From Membranihabitans marinus (GTDB lineage Bacteria; Bacteroidota; Bacteroidia; Chitinophagales; Saprospiraceae), in NCBI RefSeq assembly GCF_021729155.1, contig NZ_JAJQYA010000025.1, positions 1 through 64,000 of the forward strand: a DNA stretch of 64,000 nt, given 5' to 3'. Position numbers and translations under genes: made by a program. This document shows positions 39,053-47,665 of the stretch, one piece after another (position 1 is the first letter of the stretch; each line of letters begins with the position of its first letter). The notes below the pieces were generated by a model. The model saw nothing but the letters and a program-made list of their open reading frames with translations, did not search any database and had not been told where the DNA came from.

Positions 39053-39520
39053 ATGAAAATTGCCGTATTTCCTGGTTCTTTTGATCCGATAACCAAAGGT
39101 CATGTCGATATTGTTATGAGAGCTTTGCCTTTATTCGATAAAATAATAGTGGCTATAGGTATCAATAGTCAAAAGACTTATTTGTATTCACTAGAACAAA
39201 GGATGGCTTGGTTGACAGAAGTGTTTCAAGATAAAGAAAATGTAGAAATTGATTATTTTGAAGGACTAACTGCTCATTTTTGCAATAAAATAGGTGCACA
39301 ATACCTGATTCGTGGTTTGAGAAGTGCAGCTGATTTCGATTATGAAAAAACAATTTCACAATTAAATAATATAGTAGGAAAAGACCTTGAAACTGTATTT
39401 TTAATTAGCCAACCTCAGTATTCTCATATTTCTTCTACCATTGTTCGAGAATTAATTATTGGTGAAGGTGATGCTTCTCCTTTTATACCCGATGTAGTGT
39501 CTAATGATTTGTCAAAATAA
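39053..39520 (+). CDS. coaD: Phosphopantetheine adenylyltransferase
   Basis: Transfers AMP from ATP to 4'-phosphopantetheine, the fourth step of coenzyme A synthesis. The 155 residues have the nucleotidyltransferase motif FPGSFDPITKGHVD (6-19; T/HxGH), Arg/Lys positions in GINSQKTYLYSLEQR, LIRGLRSAADFDYE (about 86-99) and the C-terminal ISSTIVREL. Complete and normal in length. No operon partner is evident. Confidence 0.96.
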   Translation: MKIAVFPGSFDPITKGHVDIVMRALPLFDKIIVAIGINSQKTYLYSLEQRMAWLTEVFQDKENVEIDYFEGLTAHFCNKIGAQYLIRGLRSAADFDYEKTISQLNNIVGKDLETVFLISQPQYSHISSTIVRELIIGEGDASPFIPDVVSNDLSK

Positions 39521-39833
39521 TTGAAAAATTATTATTTTTTTCGAGAGGGTAAGAAGCGTTTTTGCGTTGATATCGTTTTAAAATTATATTTAATAGCTAA
39601 ATACCCCTTTTGTTATTGAAGAATGTTGTCAATATTTTACAATAAATAAATTTTAGTTAAGCTTTTCCCCATATAATTATAATCGTATTTGGTTTTAGTG
39701 CTAGGATAGAGTACAGATCAATGACTAGATTGATACAATTGTATTTAGTGATCTATACAGCATGGTTTGTATTGGCCCCATCGATTAGAATCATATTTTA
39801 ATTAATTGTGTTTTGTATACTGAATTTATACTC
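39521..39833. other. Intergenic region before second TonB receptor
   Basis: About 310 bp, AT-rich, no gene, no strong hairpin and no exact TAnnTTTG box recognised. Confidence 0.4.
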
Positions 39834-42176
39834 ATGAAAAGATTGTTATTTCACTTGTCCATGGTTGGGGCTATTTTATTCCTCAGTCGTCAAACAACCA
39901 TTGCTCAAACAGCTACCGTCAGCGGTTATATTGAAGAGACAGGTTCCGGAGAGAAAATTATCGGTGCCAATATCTTAGAAATGAATTCTCTAAAAGGAAC
40001 GGTATCTAACATCTATGGCTTTTATAGCCTTTCACTGCCTGTGGGACAACAGCGATTGATCTTTAGTTATGTAGGTTATCAGTCGGACACCATAGTCTTG
40101 AATGTAAGCAGAGATACTTCAATAAATTTGAGAATGAGTGATGCTGTTCAATTGGCTGCCTTGGAAGTCAAGGCCGATCGAGCACGGCGAATCGAGGAAG
40201 AAAGTCAGATGAGTAAGAATGATATTCCAGTCGATCAAATTAAAAAATTACCGGCCTTTCTAGGGGAAACCGATGTGCTTAAGACCTTGCAGCTCTTGCC
40301 CGGGGTCCAGAGTGGGAGTGAAGGTACATCAGGTATCTTTGTCAGAGGAGGGAGTATCGATCAAAATCTAATTTTGGTGGATGGAGTTCCCATATATAAT
40401 CCTACACATGTATTGGGAATATTCAGTTCCTTCAACGCCGATGCAATTAAAAGTGTCAGTATTACCAAAGGTGGATTCCCCGCGAGGTATGGAGGCAGGC
40501 TGTCATCAGTGGTGGAAGTCAACACCAAGGACGGTCATATGAATGAGTATCATGGAGCTGGTCAGATCGGGTTGATGTCGTCAAAATTATTGGTGGAAGG
40601 ACCTATAGTGCCAGAAAAAAGTTCTTTTGTAATCTCTGGCCGAAGGTCATATATTGATGTGATTGCCCGTCCTATCGCCAAAATAAGCCAAAAAGGACTG
40701 GATGAAAAAGTGTTACCTACGGCGTTTTTTTACGATTTCAATGGCAAATTGAATTATCGCTTCAATGAAGATCACCGCTTGATTTTGAGTACTTATTTGG
40801 GCTCTGATAAATACGGAATAAATTATCAATTTAATCGAGCCGATGCAAGCTATCAAGAAGATACCAATGCCGCTATTAAATGGGGGAATTTTGTGGGTTC
40901 GTTAAATTGGAATCACAAGTGGAATCCCAGAACCTTCGCCAATACTACATTGACGTATTCTAAGTATCAATTAGACAACAATATTGAATACAATTATAAG
41001 GACGAGACGGGTTCGGAGGAATTTCATTCTTTATATTTTTCTGGCATAACCGACTTTGGATTGAAGTACAGCGTGGATTATTTGCCCAATTCGATTCATT
41101 CTATTAAGGCGGGCAGTAATTGGACCCATCATACTTACGAACCTGGGGCTCTGACCTATGAGTTGAATTACGACGATGAAAATGAAATCTCTGATTTTCC
41201 ACAAGATTCCGAAAAGTCGATTGAAGCAGCGTATTTTATCGAAGATGATATCAATTGGGGGCGATTGCGGATGAATATTGGACTTCACTACTCACAGTTT
41301 TTTACCAATGATCAATTTTATCATTCCCTGCAGCCGAGATGGAGTATGAGTTATTTGCTGCCAGATCGTTGGGCGGTGAAGGCCTCCTATGCTTCTATGG
41401 CTCAATATGTAAACCTGCTGTCCAATGAGGCGTTGAGTTTGCCTACCGATTTATGGGTGCCCAGTACCGAGAATATCGTTCCGCAAAAGAGTTGGCAAGT
41501 GGCGCTTGGTGTGGCCAAGACGGTGTGGAATGACTATGAATTTTCAATAGAAGGCTACTACAAAGAAATGGACAATGTGTTGTCTTATCGACCTGGAGTG
41601 AGTTTTATCCTCGGAGCCGATACCGATTGGGAGGATAAAATAACCCAAGGTAGGGGCAATTCCTATGGATTGGAAATGTTATTCCAGAAAAAATTTGGAA
41701 AAACGACGGGATGGATTGCTTATACCCTGTCTTGGAACAATAGGCAGTTTGATGAGATCAATCGGGGGCGATGGTATCCCTATAAGTTTGATCGCAGACA
41801 CGACATTAGTGTGGTTCTTTCCCATGAGATTTCTAAAAAGTGGAGTATGTCCACAGCTTGGATCTATGGAACTGGGAATGCCTACAGTGTGCCGGAGGCC
41901 AGTTATCGTTTTCCAAATCGATATTATTTCGGAAGTTATACCTACTCCTTTTACAACGCAAAAAACAATTATAGGATGTCGGATTACCATCGTTTAGACA
42001 TTTCATTTAAAAGAGAGAAAGTCAAGAAAAGAATGACTACGTCTTGGACTTTTGGAGCATATAATACTTATTTCAGGAAAAATCCATTCTTTATCCAACA
42101 GGATTTCGATGGCAAATTAAAGGAGATTACCATTCTACCTATTATTCCTTATTTCACTTGGGGTTTTAAATTTTAA
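39834..42176 (+). CDS. TonB-dependent receptor, intact
   Basis: Outer-membrane active-transport receptor of 780 residues from ATG 39834 (a TTG 21 bp earlier is less likely). It has a signal peptide ending TIA-QT, a carboxypeptidase-regulatory-like domain (about 25-110), a plug domain with LKTLQLLPGVQSGSEGTSG and VRGGSIDQNLILVDGVPIYN (about 150-190), GGFPARYGGRLSSVVEV, and a 22-strand type barrel ending in FTWGFKF with the required C-terminal Phe. The DUF4249 gene follows with an ATG 6 bp after the stop. Ligand unknown. Same architecture as the broken receptor at 24.3 kb. Confidence 0.95.
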   Translation: MKRLLFHLSMVGAILFLSRQTTIAQTATVSGYIEETGSGEKIIGANILEMNSLKGTVSNIYGFYSLSLPVGQQRLIFSYVGYQSDTIVLNVSRDTSINLRMSDAVQLAALEVKADRARRIEEESQMSKNDIPVDQIKKLPAFLGETDVLKTLQLLPGVQSGSEGTSGIFVRGGSIDQNLILVDGVPIYNPTHVLGIFSSFNADAIKSVSITKGGFPARYGGRLSSVVEVNTKDGHMNEYHGAGQIGLMSSKLLVEGPIVPEKSSFVISGRRSYIDVIARPIAKISQKGLDEKVLPTAFFYDFNGKLNYRFNEDHRLILSTYLGSDKYGINYQFNRADASYQEDTNAAIKWGNFVGSLNWNHKWNPRTFANTTLTYSKYQLDNNIEYNYKDETGSEEFHSLYFSGITDFGLKYSVDYLPNSIHSIKAGSNWTHHTYEPGALTYELNYDDENEISDFPQDSEKSIEAAYFIEDDINWGRLRMNIGLHYSQFFTNDQFYHSLQPRWSMSYLLPDRWAVKASYASMAQYVNLLSNEALSLPTDLWVPSTENIVPQKSWQVALGVAKTVWNDYEFSIEGYYKEMDNVLSYRPGVSFILGADTDWEDKITQGRGNSYGLEMLFQKKFGKTTGWIAYTLSWNNRQFDEINRGRWYPYKFDRRHDISVVLSHEISKKWSMSTAWIYGTGNAYSVPEASYRFPNRYYFGSYTYSFYNAKNNYRMSDYHRLDISFKREKVKKRMTTSWTFGAYNTYFRKNPFFIQQDFDGKLKEITILPIIPYFTWGFKF

Positions 42177-42182
42177 TTGACT

Positions 42183-43172
42183 ATGAATTATATATATACA
42201 TTTTTTATCGCAGTTGTAGTTGTTTCTTGTGATGGGGCATTTACAAAGGAAATCGATTTGGATATTTCTAATTTCGAGTCCAAAGGTGTATTGGTCGGAT
42301 TGTTTGCCAATTACGAAGATGTGGATACATTATTTACCAATTATTGGTATTGGTCTCCAGCCGATAGCACGGAAAGATTAAAGAAAAATAGAGTTTACAT
42401 CACGCAAAGTTCTCCCGCGGGGCAACCAGTATATTTTGATTTTTATGAAGCCGATGTCAATTTGATAACTCCTACAGAAATCGTGGCTTTGCCATTTTCT
42501 GCCTCTGAGGGTTCTTTTAGTGATGTAAAATTTCACCATTCAGATGAAATTTTTGAGAGTGGAGTAGAATATGAGATCAAAGCCAATTACTTGCCGACAT
42601 CAGGTTCTACAGGGTGGAGTGAGATTAGTGCCAAAGATGTAATGCCAGCCCAAATTGATTTTGAAATTGAAGACTTAAATATTCACTTCCCTGATGGCAA
42701 TAGATTTGAATTTGGAGGGAGTATGAGATTGGCCATAGAGGACGAAACAGATCGCGATAATTATTATCAGGTAGATGTAGTGGCTATAGTCACTGATCTG
42801 GAAGGTAATACAGATATTGTGTCTAGTTATTTGGAGATTAAAGGGGTGTCCAGTGGGTTTTTAGAAGAGGATGTTGATGTATCCAATTTCGATGATACGC
42901 ACTTGAGTGAAGATGGTAAAATAAGAGTGGATTTTGACTTTAATTCCGTTTCTAGTTTTTATGAAGAGCCTGGGGTTGAGGTTCATTTATTTTGTCGTTT
43001 AAGCAATTTGTCTCAAAATTATGCGAAGTATAAGCAGAGTGCAGAGCAGTTTAGAAACAATGACGGCAATCCATTTGCAGAACCTGTGGAGATTTATTCT
43101 AATGTAGAAGATGGATATGGAATATTTGCATTTACGGCCAATTCCTATAGAGAGAAAATCATAGTCCACTAA
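42183..43172 (+). CDS. DUF4249-type lipoprotein
   Basis: The 329 residues from ATG 42183 have a short signal peptide with lipobox VVSC (about residue 15), followed by DGAFTKEIDLDISNFESKGVLVGLFANYED, the form of DUF4249 N-termini. The rest is beta-rich (about 300 residues). It is paired with the TonB receptor 6 bp upstream, as usual for this family, and is the second such pair in the window. The precise role is unknown. Confidence 0.85.
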   Translation: MNYIYTFFIAVVVVSCDGAFTKEIDLDISNFESKGVLVGLFANYEDVDTLFTNYWYWSPADSTERLKKNRVYITQSSPAGQPVYFDFYEADVNLITPTEIVALPFSASEGSFSDVKFHHSDEIFESGVEYEIKANYLPTSGSTGWSEISAKDVMPAQIDFEIEDLNIHFPDGNRFEFGGSMRLAIEDETDRDNYYQVDVVAIVTDLEGNTDIVSSYLEIKGVSSGFLEEDVDVSNFDDTHLSEDGKIRVDFDFNSVSSFYEEPGVEVHLFCRLSNLSQNYAKYKQSAEQFRNNDGNPFAEPVEIYSNVEDGYGIFAFTANSYREKIIVH

Positions 43173-43537
43173 TGATTTAAATGGATTTGAAATACTGTGA
43201 TTTGCAGCGATTTTTATTTGCTAAGGTATTTTTTCTCCGCCCCTAGCTAGTGGACTACATAGGAAAGCCCTGAAAGGGCGACATATGTTAGGGCGGGACG
43301 AAGTCCTGTCGTAGTTATGTTACATCGAAATTAAGTCCTGAAGGGACGACATTACTTTAATTTTCTCACTGACAACATACGGGGTATTCACGTGGCGACG
43401 CAATTTTGGTAATACTGCAAAACCGAATAGATCTATAGTGGTAGAATACTTCGCTCTGCATTATTAGATTATCAAAACTCTTTTTTAAGTGTATTTTATT
43501 GATATTGTCTGAATAACCAGAAAATGGATAGGGCAAT
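43173..43537. repeat. Intergenic hairpin repeats
   Basis: No gene is seen. Short palindromes of the CCTGAAAGGG-CGACAT type are present at about 43270-43283 and again at 43336-43352 (CCTGAAGGGACGACAT), with GGGCGGGACGAAGTCCTGTC between them. Repeats of this style are frequent between genes in Bacteroidota. Confidence 0.65.
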
Positions 43538-43785
43538 TATTGTGACAAATCTCTAGTCATTGCAATTTCAATAAACATGTTGGGATACCCAATGTTTTGC
43601 GTCTCAATTGGCGGTATTGAAAGTCGCAAAATCTTGGGACTCTACGACAATAATTCAAAAGGTAACCGACAATTATAAACGCATTTGGTATTATTAGTTC
43701 GGTTATCAATGCATTTCGTAAATGGTATAAGACGACAAGTAAATTCGGAAATAAAATTGTGAAAAACGCTGAACTTGTCACAATA
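43538..43785 (+). mobile_element. MITE-like element, 248 bp
   Basis: The ends are 11-bp perfect inverted repeats TATTGTGACAA (43538-43548) and TTGTCACAATA (43775-43785), beginning and ending with TA. The left 89 bp (43541-43629) recur at 18581-18670 with about 90% identity. No coding frame is credible. TIRs with TA at the edges and no transposase fit a miniature element moved in trans by an IS630/Tc1-like transposase; that link is inference and no such transposase is in the window. Confidence 0.55.
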
Positions 43786-43789
43786 CTTG

Positions 43790-44671
43790 CTAATATTCAC
43801 AGGAACTGGGATTGGATTTAATATAATGAGGACGGTAGTTTTTGGCATTTTCATCCATGCATCCTTCTAAATTCAACAATTCTACTTTTCTGAAATCAAT
43901 AGGCTGACCTTCGCTCTGCAATGCGATAAAGCCGGTTTTTAAAGCTTGTCTATCGATCTTTATTTTGGGATCGTATCTTTTGACTACCCCTCCTCCTATG
44001 GTTGGATGGCTGTATTGCAGCACTGTATCCCCATTGACTATGTGGGTAATCAGAGAATCTCCTAATATGACGGCCTCAGCTCGAACCCATTGATCACCGT
44101 AATAAGTATCCGATGTGGAATTGATGCAATGTCTAGGATCAACCTTGCCCTCGAATTCTACATTGGTGCCCGGAGAACACATATTTCCCGTAGGTCTGGA
44201 CTTTCCCGGCTCAATACCAGCCAAAAATTGCATTTCTACCGATATGGGCCAATCTTGTTCCTTGAGCATGGTTCTAGGATCTTGTGAATGAAACATGACT
44301 CCACTATTTTTTAGGGTGTAACTCGGTGCTCCTGGATGTAATTCACCGACGAATCGATATTCCACAACCAAATGATAGTAGGAGTAGGGCGTGTCATAGT
44401 ACAAATGACCAAATCGATCGTTAAATGGACCTTCGTATTGATCGTACCGCACTTGAATCACACTATCTCTTACACGAAATGTCTCTCCGTGATTGTCTCC
44501 GACATCGTAATGATGGATTTTTACTGTCCAATGATCTAAGTTTTTACCATTAAATAAGGATTGCCATTCACCGTTAGAATTTGAGCTCAACTGCCTGGAA
44601 GTACTGCAGGAAGAAAGTATGATTAATAATGCCATTATACCAAAGAAACCTTGGTGGGATATCGATACCAT
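43790..44671 (-). CDS. DUF1080 (3-keto-disaccharide hydrolase fold) lipoprotein
   Basis: The 293 residues have a signal peptide with lipobox LSSC (about residue 22), then one concanavalin-like jelly-roll domain recognised by WQSLFNGKNLDHWTV, YYDTPYSYYHLVVEYRF, NSGVMFHSQDP and the late HIVNGDTVLQY...GFIALQSEGQPIDFRKVELLNL. Family knowledge: DUF1080 proteins bind or hydrolyse 3-keto sugars or other glycans. After this domain comes GCMDENAKNY...SCEY, the short motif often found at the end of exported Bacteroidota proteins. It stands alone, flanked by repeats on both sides. Confidence 0.92.
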   Translation of the reverse strand: MVSISHQGFFGIMALLIILSSCSTSRQLSSNSNGEWQSLFNGKNLDHWTVKIHHYDVGDNHGETFRVRDSVIQVRYDQYEGPFNDRFGHLYYDTPYSYYHLVVEYRFVGELHPGAPSYTLKNSGVMFHSQDPRTMLKEQDWPISVEMQFLAGIEPGKSRPTGNMCSPGTNVEFEGKVDPRHCINSTSDTYYGDQWVRAEAVILGDSLITHIVNGDTVLQYSHPTIGGGVVKRYDPKIKIDRQALKTGFIALQSEGQPIDFRKVELLNLEGCMDENAKNYRPHYIKSNPSSCEY

Positions 44672-44785
44672 ATTCTTTTTTATTTTAGATTTAATTGATT
44701 AAAAGTAATAAATTTTTCGGTCTACGATAATTCGGTCTACTTATTAATAATTGCATTTATATTTGACGGTTGTATAGTTATCCGG

Positions 44786-44908
44786 TTAGATCATTCCCCA
44801 CAAAGAAGACAAAGGCTTTTACTGTGGACACAAAGTGATAGTAGTATGTTAAATAGGACAACTTCATTCGTTCACCTCCAAGGGAGGGAGGATTAGCCAA
44901 AAAGTGTG
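44786..44908 (+). repeat. 120-bp direct repeat, copy 1
   Basis: Matches 45016-45137 at about 88% by eye, from TTAGAT-ATTC through AAAGAAGACAAAGGCTTT, CACAAAGTGAT and ACTTCATTCGTTCACCTCC to GATTAGCCAAAAA. It includes a CCTCC/GGGAGG hairpin after the linker ACTTCATTCGTTCA, which recalls the linkers of the array at 18.3 kb. Confidence 0.85.
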
Positions 44909-45015
44909 TTAGATCGTGGCGGGCAATTATTAATGGTTAATTATCAATGTATAATTGTTAATTTTTGATTATCGATGGTGAATTGCACATGTGTCTAAAA
45001 TACAAGCGTGGCCGC
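44909..45015. other. AT-rich spacer between direct repeats
   Basis: Contains a run of TAATTATTAATGGTTAATTATCAATG-like AT-rich words, also seen before the VOC gene at 17.4 kb. No gene. Confidence 0.4.
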
Positions 45016-45137
45016 TTAGATGATTCACCAAAAAGAAGACAAAGGCTTTCACTATGGTCACAAAGTGATGGTAGTATGTTGCATAGTATAACTTCATTCG
45101 TTCACCTCCAAGGGAGGGGGATTAGCCAAAAAATGTG
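45016..45137 (+). repeat. 120-bp direct repeat, copy 2
   Basis: Second copy of the repeat at 44786-44908, in the same orientation, 230 bp away. Between this copy and the ALDH stop (45209) no gene is seen. Confidence 0.85.
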
Positions 45138-45208
45138 ATCAATCGGGATTTGGTCGATGGTAATTCGTACGACATTCCGTCTTTTGATGTATTTCGTATT
45201 TATCTTAT

Positions 45209-46741
45209 TTACAGATTGAATTTTATTCCTTGCGCCAACGGAAGTTTTTTACTCCAATTGGATGTGCAAGTTTGTCTTCTCATGTAGGCCTTCCAAGAAT
45301 CTGAACCGCTCTCTCGACCACCGCCAGTTTCTTTTTCTCCACCAAAAGCTCCACCGATTTCCGCTCCCGATGTACCGATGTTGACATTGGCTATTCCACA
45401 ATCCGACCCTCTGTGAGAAAGAAATGTTTCAGCTTCTCTCATATTGAGTGTGAAAATAGCAGATGATAGACCTTGTTTTACTTCATTTTGAATCTCAATG
45501 GCCTCTTCTAAGCTGTGATAAGTCAAGAGATATAAGATAGGGGCAAAGGTCTCTTCTTGAACTATAGGTGCGTGAGAAGGAATCTGAATCAATGTCGGTC
45601 TCACATAGCAACCAGAATGGTATTCATGACCAGAAAGGACTTCATTGCCAGTCAATACCTTGCCTTTTTGTAATTGTGCTTGGTGGATGGCAGATTTGTA
45701 TTTTTCCACAGCGTGAACATCGATTAATGGCCCCATATGGTTGTTGATATCTAAAGGAGAACCTATTTTTATCTGATGATAAGCAGTGATCAGCTTTTCA
45801 ACCACAGTGGGGTAAATGTCCTTGTGGATGATGAGTCTGCGTGTCGATGTGCACCTTTGACCAGAAGTTCCAACAGCGCCGAAGACTATGGCGGGGATGG
45901 CCAATTGGAGATCGGCATCTGGTGTAATAATAATGGCGTTGTTTCCACCCAATTCCAACAGTGATTTACCTAGTCTGGCAGCTACTGATTGAGCGACTTG
46001 CTTGCCCATAACAGTAGAACCCGTTGCAGAAATAAGGTCGATGGCTGGATTGCTGGCCAGAGCGGCTCCGATCCTTCGATCACCGATAATAAGATTGATT
46101 AGACCTTCTGGTAAATCGTTGTCTTCCAATACTTCTTGTATAATGTGTTGACAGGCCAATGCCGAAAATGGTGTCTTTTCAGAGGGCTTCCAAATACATA
46201 CGTTGCCGCAAACTAAGGAAATCATGGCATTCCAAGCCCAAACAGCAACGGGAAAATTAAATGCCGAAATAATACCGACTAAACCCAGAGGATGCCATTG
46301 TTCATACATGCGATGATCGGCACGCTCAGAATGCATGGTTAGTCCATACAACTGTCGAGATAGCCCGACAGCAAAATCGCATATATCGATGACTTCTTGA
46401 ACTTCACCCCAACTCTCTTGTAGACTTTTGCCCATTTCATAACTAATCAAATAGCCGAGATCTTCTTTGTGATTTCGAAAGGCATTGCCAATTTGCCTGA
46501 CTATATCCCCTCGTTCGGGAGCTGGTTTGTCCATCCATATTTTGGAAGCTATTCGAGCCGATTGAATGACTTTGTTGAGATCGATTGAAGTAGCCACCTT
46601 CACTTCTCCCAGTTTGCCTCCGTCTACAGGTGATACAATGGCGCGAGAATCCCCTTCACCTCGCCAACCCTTGCGGCCTGTAGATACACTGGCATATGGT
46701 GATCTTAATGAGAATCGATGCAATGGATTAACCGTTTTCAT
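45209..46741 (-). CDS. Aldehyde dehydrogenase, ALDH7/antiquitin type (alpha-aminoadipic semialdehyde dehydrogenase)
   Basis: NAD-dependent oxidation of an aldehyde; ALDH7 enzymes act on alpha-aminoadipic semialdehyde (P6C). The 510 residues contain the general base Glu in SLLELGGNNAII (about 267), the catalytic Cys in GTSGQRCTSTRR (about 302), and the ALDH7 hallmark near the C-terminus, GGEKETGGGRESGSDSWKAY followed by MRRQT. It is third in a minus-strand operon after saccharopine dehydrogenase and the DUF1338 protein (3 bp gap), which fits lysine degradation. Confidence 0.93.
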   Translation of the reverse strand: MKTVNPLHRFSLRSPYASVSTGRKGWRGEGDSRAIVSPVDGGKLGEVKVATSIDLNKVIQSARIASKIWMDKPAPERGDIVRQIGNAFRNHKEDLGYLISYEMGKSLQESWGEVQEVIDICDFAVGLSRQLYGLTMHSERADHRMYEQWHPLGLVGIISAFNFPVAVWAWNAMISLVCGNVCIWKPSEKTPFSALACQHIIQEVLEDNDLPEGLINLIIGDRRIGAALASNPAIDLISATGSTVMGKQVAQSVAARLGKSLLELGGNNAIIITPDADLQLAIPAIVFGAVGTSGQRCTSTRRLIIHKDIYPTVVEKLITAYHQIKIGSPLDINNHMGPLIDVHAVEKYKSAIHQAQLQKGKVLTGNEVLSGHEYHSGCYVRPTLIQIPSHAPIVQEETFAPILYLLTYHSLEEAIEIQNEVKQGLSSAIFTLNMREAETFLSHRGSDCGIANVNIGTSGAEIGGAFGGEKETGGGRESGSDSWKAYMRRQTCTSNWSKKLPLAQGIKFNL

Positions 46742-46744
46742 AGG

Positions 46745-47665
46745 TTACGTTTTCTTTTTTATTTGTGTTAAATATGTACTTTCAAATATTTTGTCGGCAT
46801 TTTGGGTTTCGAATCCTTCTCGTCGGTGATGGCGCTCTATGTGGTCGGGTTTTATATTTCTAAACTCAGGTAAAATCTCTCGGTAAGCAAACTCCACATA
46901 GCTCCCCGGTACCAATTTGGTTTCTCCATCTTTGAACCTTGCTTCAACCATCCCAGCTAGGGTACTGCTCTGAGCCAATAGTCCATCTCCACTGACTTTA
47001 ATTTTGCCTCCAGCACTGTTGAGCTGAATGCCGAGATCTTCAACGAATTGGTTAAAGGTTTCTAATTTATGGAATGGCGAGGGTAAGTTGTGTACAGCTA
47101 TGGTGAAGTGATTGAGATAATATCTGTTATATATAACCCATGCAGCATATTCACTTTCTGTGGCTAAATTATCATAGTCAGACAAACTGGGTACTTCCCA
47201 AAGTGATTTGTGTAGCCAATGGCTGATGGCAGTCTCATCGTCTAGAGAAAAAAGATCTAATGAGTCGGTCTTTATATTCTTGGTATATTTCTCAATAATG
47301 TGTTGACTGGGAAGAGACATTTCTTTCACTCGAAGTTCGCTAATAAATATCCTCGGCCACCGCGGCACGGGGGGAGAATACCAATAGGCATTTAAATGTT
47401 TGTGGTCGAAATAATAGTAGTCTTTTTTTTCATAGCCATAGTGGAGAAATATTTTTTCCATCGAGGCAATTCCCAGGTGGGGTAGGCCTAAGCTGCGAAA
47501 TGCAATATGATCGTTTTCAATATCGCTTCCAGAATTTATCATTCCTTTGGCCACCATGGCATCGATAATGGTATTTACCTGGGGAACTCTATCCCGATAT
47601 TGATTCAATAAACTATTGAGAATAGTTTCAAACTTCGATTTTTTACTGTGCGAGATATTTTCCAT
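46745..47665 (-). CDS. DUF1338 protein, probable 2-oxoadipate dioxygenase/decarboxylase
   Basis: The 306 residues match the DUF1338/HglS family: NDHIAFRSLGLPHLGIASME near residue 51, YEKKDYYYFDHKHLNAYWYSPP, PRIFISELRV, NHFTIAVHNL, and VEFAYREI near the C-terminus. His53, a His in NHFTIAVH and the Glu in VEFAYRE are the expected iron ligands of the vicinal-oxygen-chelate-like core. Family knowledge: HglS converts 2-oxoadipate to D-2-hydroxyglutarate in lysine breakdown. Its first 23 bp overlap the saccharopine dehydrogenase gene and it is 3 bp before the ALDH7 gene, so all three are translated as one unit. Confidence 0.88.
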   Translation of the reverse strand: MENISHSKKSKFETILNSLLNQYRDRVPQVNTIIDAMVAKGMINSGSDIENDHIAFRSLGLPHLGIASMEKIFLHYGYEKKDYYYFDHKHLNAYWYSPPVPRWPRIFISELRVKEMSLPSQHIIEKYTKNIKTDSLDLFSLDDETAISHWLHKSLWEVPSLSDYDNLATESEYAAWVIYNRYYLNHFTIAVHNLPSPFHKLETFNQFVEDLGIQLNSAGGKIKVSGDGLLAQSSTLAGMVEARFKDGETKLVPGSYVEFAYREILPEFRNIKPDHIERHHRREGFETQNADKIFESTYLTQIKKKT

